A DNA stretch of 64,000 nucleotides from Brienomyrus brachyistius. Taxonomy: Eukaryota > Chordata > Actinopteri > Osteoglossiformes > Mormyridae. Below the pieces are notes generated by a model. That model had not been told where the DNA came from. It saw nothing but the letters and a program-made list of their open reading frames with translations, and made no database searches. Both the position numbers and the translations under genes were made by a program. Numbering within the stretch: position 1 is the stretch's first letter; every line of letters begins with the position of its first letter. The stretch is from the NCBI RefSeq assembly GCF_023856365.1, contig NW_026042803.1, positions 31,340 through 95,339 of the forward strand. The letters run 5' to 3'. Below, piece by piece: positions 1 to 12,800 of the stretch.

Positions 1-68
1 GTGGCAGCTTGTGAATGTTGTGCAGATGTGATCCTAAGCTCTTCTGAGTGACTCGAATTTTCCCACAG

Positions 69-1462
69 GGGCTATACGACATCCACATCAAGCTGCAGAG
101 TGTGCCCTTCCTGCACTGGGATGCCCCAGCCACCTCCCACTCCCTGACTGCCAGGTATATTGCCCCCTACAGGATTTTCCCTGCTAATGCTTCAATGAGC
201 CCAGTACACGCCTTTAGCAAGACATTGGTGCTTCATTCTCACTGTATATTCAGGTTTGGTGTGTCTGTCCATTCAGGGAGGTTATGAGCTCTCCAGTAAC
301 CTGCTTCAACCTGGTGGAGAAAGTGGGCACTATTGTGGATGTGCTCAGCAACACCTCGACCAATCACAACGGGTTCCCTGTAGTCTCCGGGTTGAGTGAT
401 GGCTGTGAGGTATGTCCCTCCCACTAGGGGTGATTTTGTTTTCCTGGAGATTTGTCACATGATGTACTTTGGGGCTTTGCTAATCTGAATTTTGTGCTCT
501 TAGCCAGGGAAAATCTGTGGCTTAATCCTGCGTTCCCAGCTTATCGTGCTCCTGAAACACAAGGTGAGTGTGACCTAAGGTTCCTGCAGAGGTCAGCTGA
601 ATAAGGAGCATGTCTGTCCACACTAACACCTATCAGGGTGCTTGGTGTATATGCATGCCTGTGAATGACAGTGCGATTGACCAATGAGGGGTCTGTTTAC
701 TGCGTACACGGTTGCGAATGTCAGTGCAGCAAGCCAATGAGAAGTGTGCTCATCCACGTTGTGACCGGTGTACTCTTTTCAACCAGGTGTTTGTGGAACG
801 GGCTCGTTCTCGTCTCAATCTGCGCAAACTGCAGCTGAAGGACTTCCGGGATGCCTACCCTCGCTTCCCTCCGATCCAGTCCATCCATGTGTCCCAAGAC
901 GAGAGGGAGTGCATGATGGACCTGACGGAGTTCATGAATCCCACCCCCTACACTGTCACGCAGGTACTAGTCTCAGTCTCAGCCTTGGTCTTGGTCCTTG
1001 AGAACCAGAGACACATTTGACTAAACAGTCATGTTCTGCGACTGTGTTCTTCTGCCTCTTTTTCAGGAGACGTCGCTTCCTCGTGTCTTCAAGCTGTTCA
1101 GGGCCCTTGGTCTGCGGCACCTCATTGTGGTGGACAGTGACAACCAGGTGCGTCTGCCTTGCGAGGTCCTCAGGCCTTCGTCATCTCCAGCACATATCTC
1201 CATTCTCATTGTAAAATTCGAAAATTACTGCATCGGTTTTCAGCCAGTGGCCGTTGGGCATCCATCTAGATCAAGGTTATCACCCTGGTTTCCTGTGCTA
1301 CTCCCACCCCTCCCTCATAACATAACCAGCTATCTATGCCCTGTTCTACGTACCAATCATGTTCCCGGTGCCCAGGTGGTGGGACTGGTGACGCGGAAGG
1401 ACCTGGCCCGTTACCACCTGGGCAAAGACGGCCTGGAGGAGCTGCAGCTGGCACAGACGTGA
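69..1462 (+). CDS. clcn7: clcn7, lysosomal Cl-/H+ exchanger 7, 3' exons (5' part outside window)
   Basis: Six coding exons, all with AG/GT borders and consistent phases: 69-154, 277-409, 504-563, 787-963, 1067-1147 and 1376-1462, ending in TGA. They encode the cytosolic C-terminal CBS-domain region of a ClC-7 exchanger. Visible landmarks are [50 protein letters not shown] and [13 protein letters not shown], with the typical end ELQLAQT. ClC-7 with its partner OSTM1 exchanges 2 Cl- for 1 H+ in lysosomes and in the osteoclast ruffled border; the CBS pair binds nucleotide and gates transport. The transmembrane part lies upstream of the window. No frame damage is seen. Family and functional role come from established knowledge; the exon structure is read directly. 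Confidence 0.95.
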
Positions 1463-1730
1463 TGCGTGGAAGGCGACTGCCGCGCTGCTCACCAGGCCAA
1501 CCCCCCCTGCCCCCAGTCAGCCCCCGCCAGAACCCGCACCGGTCGTGCATTTCAGCAAAGTCCGGAACCCGGGATGCCAATGACTGACTTTCTGGTTTCG
1601 TTCACCGAGGGTTGGTTGTGATGGGGGAGGGGATCGATTCCATGTGTGTTTTGCGACTTTTTGTTGCCCCCTCCCAGTTTGCACATAAAATAATTTATCC
1701 GTTATGTTTTTAAAGCACTTCAGAGAGAGA

Positions 1731-1774
<44 letters not shown>

Positions 1775-1876
1775 TTCTACACACACTTGGGTGTCAGTCC
1801 CGCTCTGTGGTCATTTGCAAAGCTTTGGTAGCATTGTGATATACATTAGTGTAAATGTGTAAAAAGCATTTCAAGC

Positions 1877-1920
<44 letters not shown>

Positions 1921-3262
1921 GCCAGGCCAATAACGTTCCTCTTTTACTCAGAGTTTTTTGAGTGTGGTCTATTGACAGAGGGTACCACAGTTTTCTTGTG
2001 ACTTTAGTTTTACTTTAGGGGAAGTTAATTTTCCTCTCCCAGATAATTGTCTTGCACATTGTACCATTAACCAATGCCTCCCACCCCTCCCATGCCAGTG
2101 TAGGTAAGACCAACCCTGCCCCCCCCCCCCCCCCCCGGAAAAACCCTGACTCGCTTTGACCTTTTTCTCTCATGCTGGATGCTAGCGGTTTTTAACATAC
2201 AGTGTTTTTTCTCGTGAATTCGCCCATTGGCTGACTGCCACACTGCCTGCGTCCTCCCCCACCCACGCCAGTACGTGACAGTATGTATCCCCCCCACCCC
2301 GGGTGATTCTCCAGGTCCTGTGTTTTTGATGGCGATTTGTCTCTTGTTGCGCCGTACAGCCTCTAGGTGGCAGAAACCCTGGTTTCTGATATATACCTGA
2401 ATAAATTATGCAAATCGGGGTCAGGTTTACATGGGTCGGGTGCCAAACAATGCCAGTAGTGTGTGTGTGTGTGTGTGGGGGGGTGACTTCACAGGTGCTC
2501 TCCTGAAAATGTGTGTATATCATTGTTTTTAAATGGCACTTACTGAAAGCAGAGTGGGGTTCAGGGCAGCTTAATGATTTGCAAGGTGACCATGGGTCGT
2601 GTTTGGCCAAGGGGGCGCTAGTGTGTTGAGGAAAGGAACTTATTCTGGTCTTTGCAGGCTGTGCTAGAAACCCAAACCCACCCCCATGGCTGTATGTGGC
2701 TCCGCACTTTAAATGCTTCTTACCCCACCTCGTTTCCCATCTGCGCCCTACAACTTACAAATCCTTGCAATGTCACGTGCAAGGGGGCCCCCTACTGGCC
2801 AAGCAAGGCCCTACAGTCGCTGGTGCCCTTGGGGGTCCAGCCGTACAGTTTTTGCCAACAGCAGAGTTTACACTTTGACTAGTTATGTGCTGTTTAGTTA
2901 TTTTGTTTTTAATTAAGGTGAACTTGCCTAAGTGACCCTGATCAGTTAAATAGGGTTTTTACCCACCCAACAAGCCTATCGAAAATGGACATACCAGTTA
3001 AACGGTAAACGATGTGAATCCCTTATCAGATTTTGATTTTATTCTGAATATTAAATGTCGTGTTTTAACTCAACCTTAAATAAATTAAAGTATCTCCATT
3101 TTAAAGAGCACTGTGACTGGATGAGAGAATTGTTTCGGCGTTGGCAAGTACCACCTTAGCGTACATTTATAGAAACGGCTGAAATATACTGGATAATTTT
3201 GCATAATTTTTATTTTGCCAAGCTTGATTTTCTTCTGTGATTTCTGAAATCTAATAAAGGTT
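1463..3262 (+). other. clcn7 3' UTR candidate with simple repeats
   Basis: No coding signal. Contents are a TG run (about 1735-1772), a GA run (about 1884-1917), a C run (about 2120-2136) and a second TG run (about 2459-2478). AATAAA occurs near 2399 and at 3253-3258; the latter is followed by T/G-rich sequence and is the better end for a long clcn7 3' UTR. The true polyadenylation site is inferred only. Confidence 0.45.
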
Positions 3263-6200
3263 TTGATGCATATGCCTATTTGTATTGCACGAGTCAGTCA
3301 TGCTGTTTAATAAGAATCATTTGTATTTATACAAACAATGATAAAAAAATTATTGTATTAAATGGCGTGTTTGATGATACTGCTGGTGACTCCGTGGCAC
3401 TCTTTGAGCAACGTGTCCGTATCCTAATTTTCTACCTTCTGACACACAAATTCTCAGACTAAATGAGATTACTGCAGTCCCGTTGCCGGGGTAATGCAAT
3501 TGTTTAGGTGGATGTCGCTGAATGCATTTCAGTGGGAGGTCCAGAAAGCCTGGGACGCGATTTGACGGGGTAGAAATGAGATGAACGGTTCTGTTGTACC
3601 TTGCAGATTTGTACCTTGCAGATTTCCCTCGATTTGCTTATTAGTTGCTGGAAATCAATATTTAAAAAAAAATGTGCGTTGAACATGCCTTTCCATCCCG
3701 ATCCATGAACCCAGTTTTCCCAGATATCAGCAAAACAATGAGAAATTCTATATATAAAAAAAAAAAAATCAACATTTGATTAAGTTTTATTAATGCTTGC
3801 TTTCATGTTAAAAAATTTTGGTGCACAATTTAATTTTTTTTTTAACACACAACATTTGGTTGAAATTGTAACGTGGAACATCAAGTCTGGGGCGCAGTTA
3901 AGGGGGGGAGATTAGGACAGTAAAAAACTTGGAACATAACTGCATTGGTGTGGGTTTGTGGCCCAATATGATATGCATTCATGGGGCCCAAATTCTCTAG
4001 CAGAATCACAGCATAGATTTCTTTGTATATTTTTTAGGTTTAAAGGACTCCGGAGATTGAGATATTGTGTTTTTAAAGTTTCCTTGGACTCCCACAGTAA
4101 ATTTTACAGAGCTGGGGTCTCCATAACTTTTGCTGTGCAATAAATTTTGCTGACTGGGAAAGGGGGGGGGGGTTCCCCAAGATTTTTGCCGGCTCGCCTA
4201 CCCATCGGCTCACCTTGAAAATGCCCAAAATGCCACCTGGCTGTTCAGCCCTGCTATAAAGTTGCAGAAAGACACGACGTTGTACTGTGACCTTACGATG
4301 TTACAGATCCGAGAAATAGCGTACTAAGCAGCACGTGTTTCCCTGCTGTGTTAAGGTGGGCCTTAGAAACCCATAACGCACTAATGCAGCTCTGGATGGC
4401 GGGCTATGCGTCAGTAATGCTGTCAGAGAAGATTCACTCATTAGTCTGATGTGAACTTAATCAGATTATGGGTCCTTTTTAGTCGCAGAATACAACATAA
4501 TCCATGGCAAATGGACATCGGTGCCGTCTTTATGATGTTATGCTGACAGTGCCTTTAATCCCACCCCCCACCCCCCACCAATCCCTTTCCCAACTTCATG
4601 TTGTCTCTTAATCCTGTATGTTTCAGTAATATGAAGACGGAATTTCAGTATTCTCTGTTGCGGTTGTTTTATTTTTATCTCGCGAGTTTCATGCATTTTT
4701 AAGAACCGCGCAGAACATCAGTTAACTCTGTGCTGCTGGAATCCTGAGGATTGCCTTGATGGGTAGTGTAGGAGTTGAAGGATTTGCGTAGTCAGATTTA
4801 ATTTTTTAAAAAGGAAATCTATTAAAAAGTAACATGCAAAGTAGTTTATTATTATTATTTTTTTTTTTTTTTACATAAGAATTTCAAGAGAAACTGAGAG
4901 CCTCGTTTTAATGGGCTTGTCTGGTAAAGTTAGTTTGACACTTGTACTGCATGTATTATTAAACATTTATCTATCCATCCATCCATCCATCCCGGCTCCG
5001 TCAACATGCAAACTTCAGTAATTCAAAACACTTAGTATTGAGCTTCCATTGTGAGCCTTAGCAGCCAATAAACAAACCGCCAATAATGAATATCACAGGC
5101 TTTGGTGATGGACACAGACTTCCAGACACGCCCCATATTCCTGACGCATTCCTCACCATGACCCTGTCTACTTCACATTCGCAGCCCAATATTTCATTCA
5201 AACTGGAGTTCGAAAGCTTGTTGGAGCCGAATGGACAATTTTAAAGACCAACATGGCAGAAAATTCAGTTCTGAAAGAAAGGAAGTTTCGATTTTTAATG
5301 AACTTATGAGATGCAGCAGAGATTCATCTTACCCTCAGTAATCTTTAGTTATAGCTTTCAGGGACTGGGATATAGATAATTTAGAAATGTGCTGCTTTTT
5401 AAAACACTAAGTAGGATTCCAATACTTTTCCAAGACACGGTATAATAGTATAATGTATTGTTGGTGCGCTGTGGGAGGGAGGTGCTGTCCTGGCAGGGGA
5501 GACAGGTGACTGAAACCTTTTGTAGCGATTTGTTCCGCCTGTCTGTTGGGCAGAATTTAGTTTGCTCTCTTTGTGCTTCCAGTAAATCTAGGTCCCGTTC
5601 CCATCATACCAGCAAGTCCGTGCAGGGTGGATCTCTGGCTAATCTCTTTTGTTGTTTGATTCCCTCCACGGAGGAAAAAAAAAAGAACTCGAGGTCACCT
5701 GCGGTTCCGAACCACATCTCCAGCAGGTCAGTGATCTCAGAGTAGCACATGCCGTTTATAAGCCAAAAGAAAAATGGTTGAAAAGTACGACACCTGTGTT
5801 ATTCTATTTTGGTATTTAAGTGACAGAATTCCACTAAAGGTGAATTAAAAACTTGCTTAATTTATTGAGAAATGCTGAAGAAGTAAATGAACAAAGGATG
5901 AGAGAAGCTGCTGGAATCTGAAGCAGACATGATGCAGGTTCGAAACTGCACAGTTTTGATCTGGAATATGGGACACAATCCACATTATAAGCACTGAGCT
6001 AAATGCCAAGTTTTAAATGGCTATTTATCTATTACAACCATTGTTTCAGTGAAAGTTGTATGCAGATGTTTATTACTTAGTAATAAGGCAATATTTGGCT
6101 CAACTATGGTTTGTCTGTTACTAATGAAATAAACTTTTCCTATATATAGAGACACAGGACTTTTCTCACTTCTGATCTAAACCATAATTTAGTCTGTTCT

Positions 6201-6830
6201 TATTTAACATGACACTATAATAAAAATACATCCGAAGTTAAAAATCCTGGAAGACTGCGTCAAATAGAGCAGCAGAGCACCGCCCCCAAACAGCCTCTGT
6301 GGGGCAGCAGTGAGCTCAGAGTGCATCCCCCCCCCAGGAGGCAGTGTTAGGAAGAGCAGGCTGCTGTGGGACTTGCTGGTGACCCCAGGGACTTGGTCTT
6401 GCCGTTGTCCTCTAAGGCCTGGGCGAAAAGGGCAGGGTTACGGCTGGAGTGCCGCTGGCGTCTCACAAAGGGAAAGACACTGGGGCATGATGGGAAGGAG
6501 AACATGTTAGCGTTCCGCTAACACTTGTGGCACTGCCTTTTCTAAGTCAGCCATGTTGGAAAATCCTTGACTACCGTGGAATTACAAACAGAAACTAGAG
6601 AGCATCACAGGGGACGCAAAAGCAATTAACATTACAGAACTCTGTGTAGTCTTAGTGACGAAGCTAAGCTGAAGCCAGCAGTTCACACTAAGCCCAAAAA
6701 TCCCTGGAATTAATCGTTAACAACCCCAGAAACAGAACCTGTGTGTATCCCACACCAATATGAGTCTTATCCCCTTATATAAAATACATGGAATATATTA
6801 CAGAAAGACCCCTTTTATAGAAGATAATAG
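3263..6830. other. intergenic stretch between clcn7 and rgs11 (convergent genes)
   Basis: No gene recognised on either strand. AT-rich with short A, T and C runs and a short ATCC run near 4971-4992. Reading frames here are short and lack domain signatures. Additional downstream exons of rgs11 could lie here but none could be identified. Confidence 0.5.
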
Positions 6831-6833
6831 TTT

Positions 6834-9800
6834 TACCTTTTTTTGGTCTCTTGTGGTTCTATGGCTCTAGCCAGCATGTTTTTGTAGAGATCGGACTTTA
6901 AATAGCGGGCGTAGGAGTCCTGAGGGTGAGAGGAGAGGCCGAGAGCCCGTTTTAATGAAGCTGTCATCCACTTTCATGGCTGTGCACAGTTAATGCTCCT
7001 ACCTTCTTCATCAGGAAATAGATGTGCATCTGGGCGTCATCCAGGACAAAACGATGTGGGCTTTTCATGCCCTGCAGGGTCTTCTCCATGGTCTTGCTGT
7101 CCACGTTTACCCACTTGCTGGCTCCCGGGGCCAGGAACTGCCTGGGGGGAAGGAAGTGATGAGCCTGAGCTTTGCAGTCCCACTGGGAGTAAGCAAGTGC
7201 CACATCAGGGCCTGCTCTAAATTCAACTGGGATGCAAACTGTCCCACTGGGCCACAAGGTCGCACTCACTTGTAGACCTCTTCCACCTTCTGCGGGATCG
7301 TAGCGCTCTCGCCGTGCCGGATGTCCTCACAGGCCTCCCAGAAACAGAGGTTCTCCACTGTGAATGAAACAGCGCATGCATCAGCTACCTGCAGGAGGCG
7401 CTCATCACGATGCCAATATGGAGGAGAATTGCCTTTCATAGAGGGATCATGATTATTAATTTAGCAGATGCTAGATCCTATTTTTTTTTTTTTTTTGAGA
7501 GGGCAGGGTCAGTCAGTCCCTGGAGTAACTGATCGACGGCCCAATAGTGAGGTCACTCAGCTGACTCTGGGATTTGAGCTGATGACCTCCTGCAATGAAT
7601 CCCAATCTGCTGAGTCACACACTGCCCAAATAGGCCCGCAGTGATCAAATAATGAATATGATTCTTACTTGCTGACGATGCCTCCATGAAGCTGATCTAC
7701 TTGGGCGGGGGGGTCTACATGCTGCTCACCACTGAACTCCTTCTCCAGGTACTCCCTGAACTTGCACCGTCCCAGAGGGTCCCTAAGGAGCTCCGTGAAG
7801 CCGAACCCCCATCGTTCCACCCGCAGCTTGGTGGGTGTCTCCACCCTGCACCAGGAGGCGTGGAAGTGAAGAGACGACAGTCACCTCTGGGGGTGTGGCC
7901 CTGAAGAGGCAGGATGGGGCGCGGTAACGCACACTCACATGTCGGCATTCAGCGTCCAGAGTGCCGTGTCATCTGTTATCCAGGGGTTGCTGGGGGGGCA
8001 GCCTTGCATCATGGGGTCATGGTTCAGGTACTGCTCGCTGAACTTAAGGAAGCTGAACACAGAAGACCAGCCATTCCCAGTTTTAGTCCTACTTTCTATA
8101 ATCCTTGCAAGTCATCAAATATTCAGGTTCAATGCTGGCATATTCCAGCAAACTGGAGCTCGAAATGGTGACGAAATGATTATACGTCATTGAACCCTAT
8201 AAGGAAATTCTCTTTTCATCTCCTCCATCTTGCTCTCCATAGGTGAGAGAAAGCTTGGTAGCAAAGGGCAGCTGCCCGTAGAGGCTCCCAGGAACCTGGG
8301 GGTTAAGGGCCTTGTTCAAGGACCCACAAGTGTGCTGAAGCCAGGCTTGAACCGGCGACCTTCTGATCAATATTAAGTAATTATTTGCAGTTAAATACAG
8401 TTCAATTCAGTTTAATAGTCAACCGGTTTCAATATTAGTTAGGCATCATTAATCCAGGATATGTGTGACTCTGAGATTTATGGTGAAAGATGGATGGGCA
8501 GATGGACGAAAGAACGAAATAACGAGGTTAGATTTTCACAAAGAGCAGTCCCCAGCATTTTTGTCAGAATTAACATGAAATAGATCCCCCCCCCCACCAA
8601 TCAGAGGCACAGTATACAGAATACCCAGAGATATCCCCCAGTTAGGGACTAATGTGGACTGGTGTCGAACCAGTGGTCCCCCAGCTATGCTGGGACTGAG
8701 GCTGAATCACAGGTGTTGGGGGGGGGTAGGTGGGGGAGGCTGTTATCCAACCTTTCCAGGCAGATGGAGGACTTGACCCTCGAGCGGCCCAGGGATTTCC
8801 TGATGTGTTCAATCTGGTGTCGGGAGCCATGAAAAATCACACGGGGAATATAAGAGTCAGAAAAAAGGCACAGCATGGTACACATCCAAGCCCTGATAAG
8901 AGCCATGCTGTTGTACCTTTAAACAGAATTTGTCAATATCTGAGAGCCAACAAAAGAAAACGACAACACAGATGTAGATCCTTCCGAAGCAATTTTCTTA
9001 TGACAGCATTCTTAAGAGCCCACTTAATCACCCTCTTTGGTTGTTCTTGGCAACCATCCCATCAGCTGAAATAGGTTCACTCTAAATTCTTTCAGGCTTA
9101 CCTCTCTTTTGTAGTAGTCCGCGTTCTGTTCTGTAAAGAAGGAAGAAACAAAACCGTCTCTAAACATGATATAAGCCACATGTTTATGGGAGTTTTACTT
9201 GCGCAAAAATGTTCTGAGGGCACAAGGTTCATTGGTTCAGAGAGATAACCAATCAGACTGTAGAAGTGGTGGATACAGGCAACTAGAGGAGGGGGGGGGG
9301 TCAACCAATCAGATGTCTTGTTCCTGCCTCCTCTAGTTCCTTAGACCCACCTCCTCTACAATCTAATTGGTTATCTCTCTGAACCAATCATTTTTCCTTC
9401 TGCCCTCAGAACATTTTTGTGAGGGTAAAACTCCCACGAGCGAATCACATGCAAGGAATCAGACAGTAGGAATTCTGCTCACACTCAGCTCCTGGCTTTA
9501 CTAAGCAGACATCCAGTCTAGAAACCATGAATAATATAGCACTATTACGAGTATGTATTGTGGGACTGCTGACGTACTTACGTTAGCATGGAAAACGAGA
9601 GCAGGAAGTGAGGAAGAAGTGAGACAGAAAGATGAGCACAACGAAGTGCTGTCACACTCACACACGAGCTTCCCTCGGATGCCCTCCCACCAAAAACACT
9701 GATTATCACTTCACTTCCTTGGGTAATTTGGGGGCCCAAGGCAACAGCCTATTCTGCCTATAGCTGCCATATATATATAGATATTAATATACATATTTTT

Positions 9801-12800
9801 TCTTCATGACTTTGATCTTATCTAGGCCCCGAGCGGCTCTCTTGTTTGCCCGGATCCGGTCCTGTGACTGACAGAGGCGATAAACAGCAGGTACTGGCAT
9901 TACGGAAAAAATGTATATGCTTAATAAAAAGCTCAGACCAGCTGGACTCGGGAGTTGTGCCGGTTCCTTCGCTCAGGGCCTTGTTCTTGAACGCTGAATG
10001 TTCCCGGCTGCAGAAAATCAGAGGGTGAGAAATCCTTAGCTGAACTTCAGATGAAGAGTGAGCTCGTTTCTCTCAAGCAGACTGACGCCGGTCTAACGCT
10101 GCATTAATACCCCTTAGCACTACTGGTCACATTTCCCATGATGCCACTGGGTACAGCCCATGGCGACACTGCCCAGTAGGGGACAGTGTGACAGCTTTCC
10201 AAAAGGACCATTCGGTCCTGGAGGGCCAGTCGGTGACACAGTATCCATGATCAGGACTGGGGTACCCTGCTTTACAGAATAAACTAACCAAATGTCGATA
10301 CTGAATGCAATCTGATTTAACATGGTTTCCTTAAATCCCAATTAAAGTGCTTCAGATCAGCTCAGGACTTAACAGCAGAGAGACTATTTGGCAAATTATT
10401 ACGCTGCTATTTGCAATTACATCCATTATCTCTCCGCTAACATGCAGCATTAAGCCTGAGCCGCAGGAATAGAGGTCAGATAATGGATCCGGTATTCCGG
10501 AGGTGGGATCCTCTTCCAGCTCGTTTAAAAGGCCCAACAAGTGGGGGGGTGGTGGGGGGGGAGACGCAAACACAGCATGTCTGCATTTTAGCTTCAGGCC
10601 GTCTCCCAGTCCCTTCGCACTCCTCTCTCCCAGATCCAAGCATCACCAGTCTTAGCGATGCGTCTCGTGTTTCTCGGGCAAAGAGAAAGGAGGCAGGAAG
10701 CGGCCATTTTGTCATTTGCTGGTTTTAATCCCCCCCCCCCCCCCAGCTTCCCCCGTCCACCTGGCCGTACCAGAGTGCAGAGCGTCCCTGCCTTTTAAAC
10801 ACGAGCAGCACCTGACTGGGGGGCCCTACGCTGCGTGGTTTTTGGCTCAACTGTGTTTCCGTCTAATTGGCGTCAAAACGGTGGGTTTCATCAATGAAGG
10901 TGGTGTGTGGCTGAGCGGGTTGGCAGTCGCCGCCTATGACTGGAAGGTTGCCGGTTTAAATCCCACAGTCAGCAGAGTGACATCACCACTGGACCCCTGA
11001 GAGAAGTCCCTAAACCCCCAACTGCTCTAGTCTCAATAAAAGGTACATCTGCAAAATAAGCTGAATTTAGGATGTGATCCGCAGCTGCGTGGCTGCCATT
11101 CCCACCTCCTGATGCCGCCCCGGATGGGGATAATGGCCCACATAAACGCTGATGCTTATTAGCCCTGAGAGATGCTGCGCACCCAGCAGAAAGGGGCCCT
11201 AGTGACGGCCGGGATTAAGCCAGATACACACCACACTCTGCTCCTGTCCCACACTTTCATTCTCCACTCTCCTGTGTTATTCATGAACTCCAAATTACAC
11301 TCAGCGAGGGTGCAGTTGCTCATTCCCGCAGCCTGCTGTCCTGTCTGTCTTCTGAAAGCTCTCGTCCCACAGAACATAGGCTTCTTCCCAGCTAAGTAAA
11401 TATTTCATGATCACACTGAAGCAGTAGTGGGTTATCAGGCCTGAAGTGATATATTCCTCCCCCACAAAGTATGCATGGAGACACTCTGTGTGTCTTACTT
11501 AACGAAGATAAAACTCCCCCCCCCCCCCCCCCCCCCGTGAATTTTGCTGAGCTCAATGCTCTGGAGATGACGGAGATCGAAAATTATACCGGAAATGTTC
11601 CATATGTCCTTACAGATGTTTCCTTTGCCTTCCTTCATTGAACAAACCCGTTGTCGTGGGAGAGAACTGCACAACCCCCCAGCTCTCTGTGGGGGAATGG
11701 GACCCTGCCTATGCCTTCCTGCCAATCCTGCCAAGTTTCCCCTGTAAGTTGAAGGATCTCCTAACAGGCCTGCATGTAGATTAATGTCATACCCAGGACA
11801 AAGCAATTGCAGGTTAAGGCCCTTGCTGAAAGGCCCAACGGAGTAGAATCACTCTGGGCATTCACAGGATTTGAACCAACAACCTTCCACTTGCTTGCAC
11901 AGATCCCTAGGCCCAGAGCCACCACTCTGCCCCACAACCTCAAAAAAATCCTAGAATCGCCCCCAGCCTGAGGCGATATTCGAGCTGCCAAGGTGCATTG
12001 AGTTCAGGTTTACCCAGTGTGTGCTTTACTCTAATCACAGCATACTGGGTTTTCGCCGGGGCAGATGTAGGGAGTCAGGGGTTTCGGGGGAGGTGCTTAC
12101 TGGCGGTCTGTTGACGAGCCAGTAGGCCTGTTCCTGACATTCCAGCACGATGCGGTCCGCCTTGCGCCTCTGTTTGGCTGCCCTGGTAGGAGCAGAGCAG
12201 TCGATGGAGAGTCAGAAAGCATACTGGGTAATTAGCATATAGCGGTAATCACTGAACTGCAAGGTAGGGTTTTCATTTTTCTGTTTCCTTTTTCACTTAG
12301 AAATGGATTTCCGACTCTAGTGTTTAGGCTGAGGTCTGATTTAACAGATAGGAGGGAAATTATGACCACACACCATGTTACTTTTTAATTTAGGTAACAT
12401 CATCATCCTCTTAATACGAGATTTATTCATCCATTCTCATCTGTCCCCTTGTGTGCATTTATGAAATTGATTTCATAGCTCGATGCGACAGTATTCCCGG
12501 GCTGGGGTGGGGTTTACCTGAGCTGCTCCTTCGCCTGCATCACCACGAAGTCCCAGGTGTGGTTGATCCGTTTGTGCAACATGTTGTAGCTGTCCTGCGG
12601 AGACGATGTTTAAATGCGACATTGCCAGGTCGCACGGCTGGCTGCGTTGCTGCATGGGTTCACGTTATGACTCACAGGCCGAACCCCTCCCAGGATATCA
12701 GCTGGCAGTGTCGGATTCACAAACCCTCTTACTGATGAGAACCTAAAATGCGTTGACCCTGACGCAACATGGCGGCAAGTTGGTGGATGTCTATGTGCGA

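Noticed and set aside
9594..9655. Possible missing rgs11 linker exon with donor AAC|GTAAGT
   Set aside because: The minus strand has a perfect donor at about 9583, but the putative exon text shows no resemblance to R7 linker sequence and the acceptor is uncertain.
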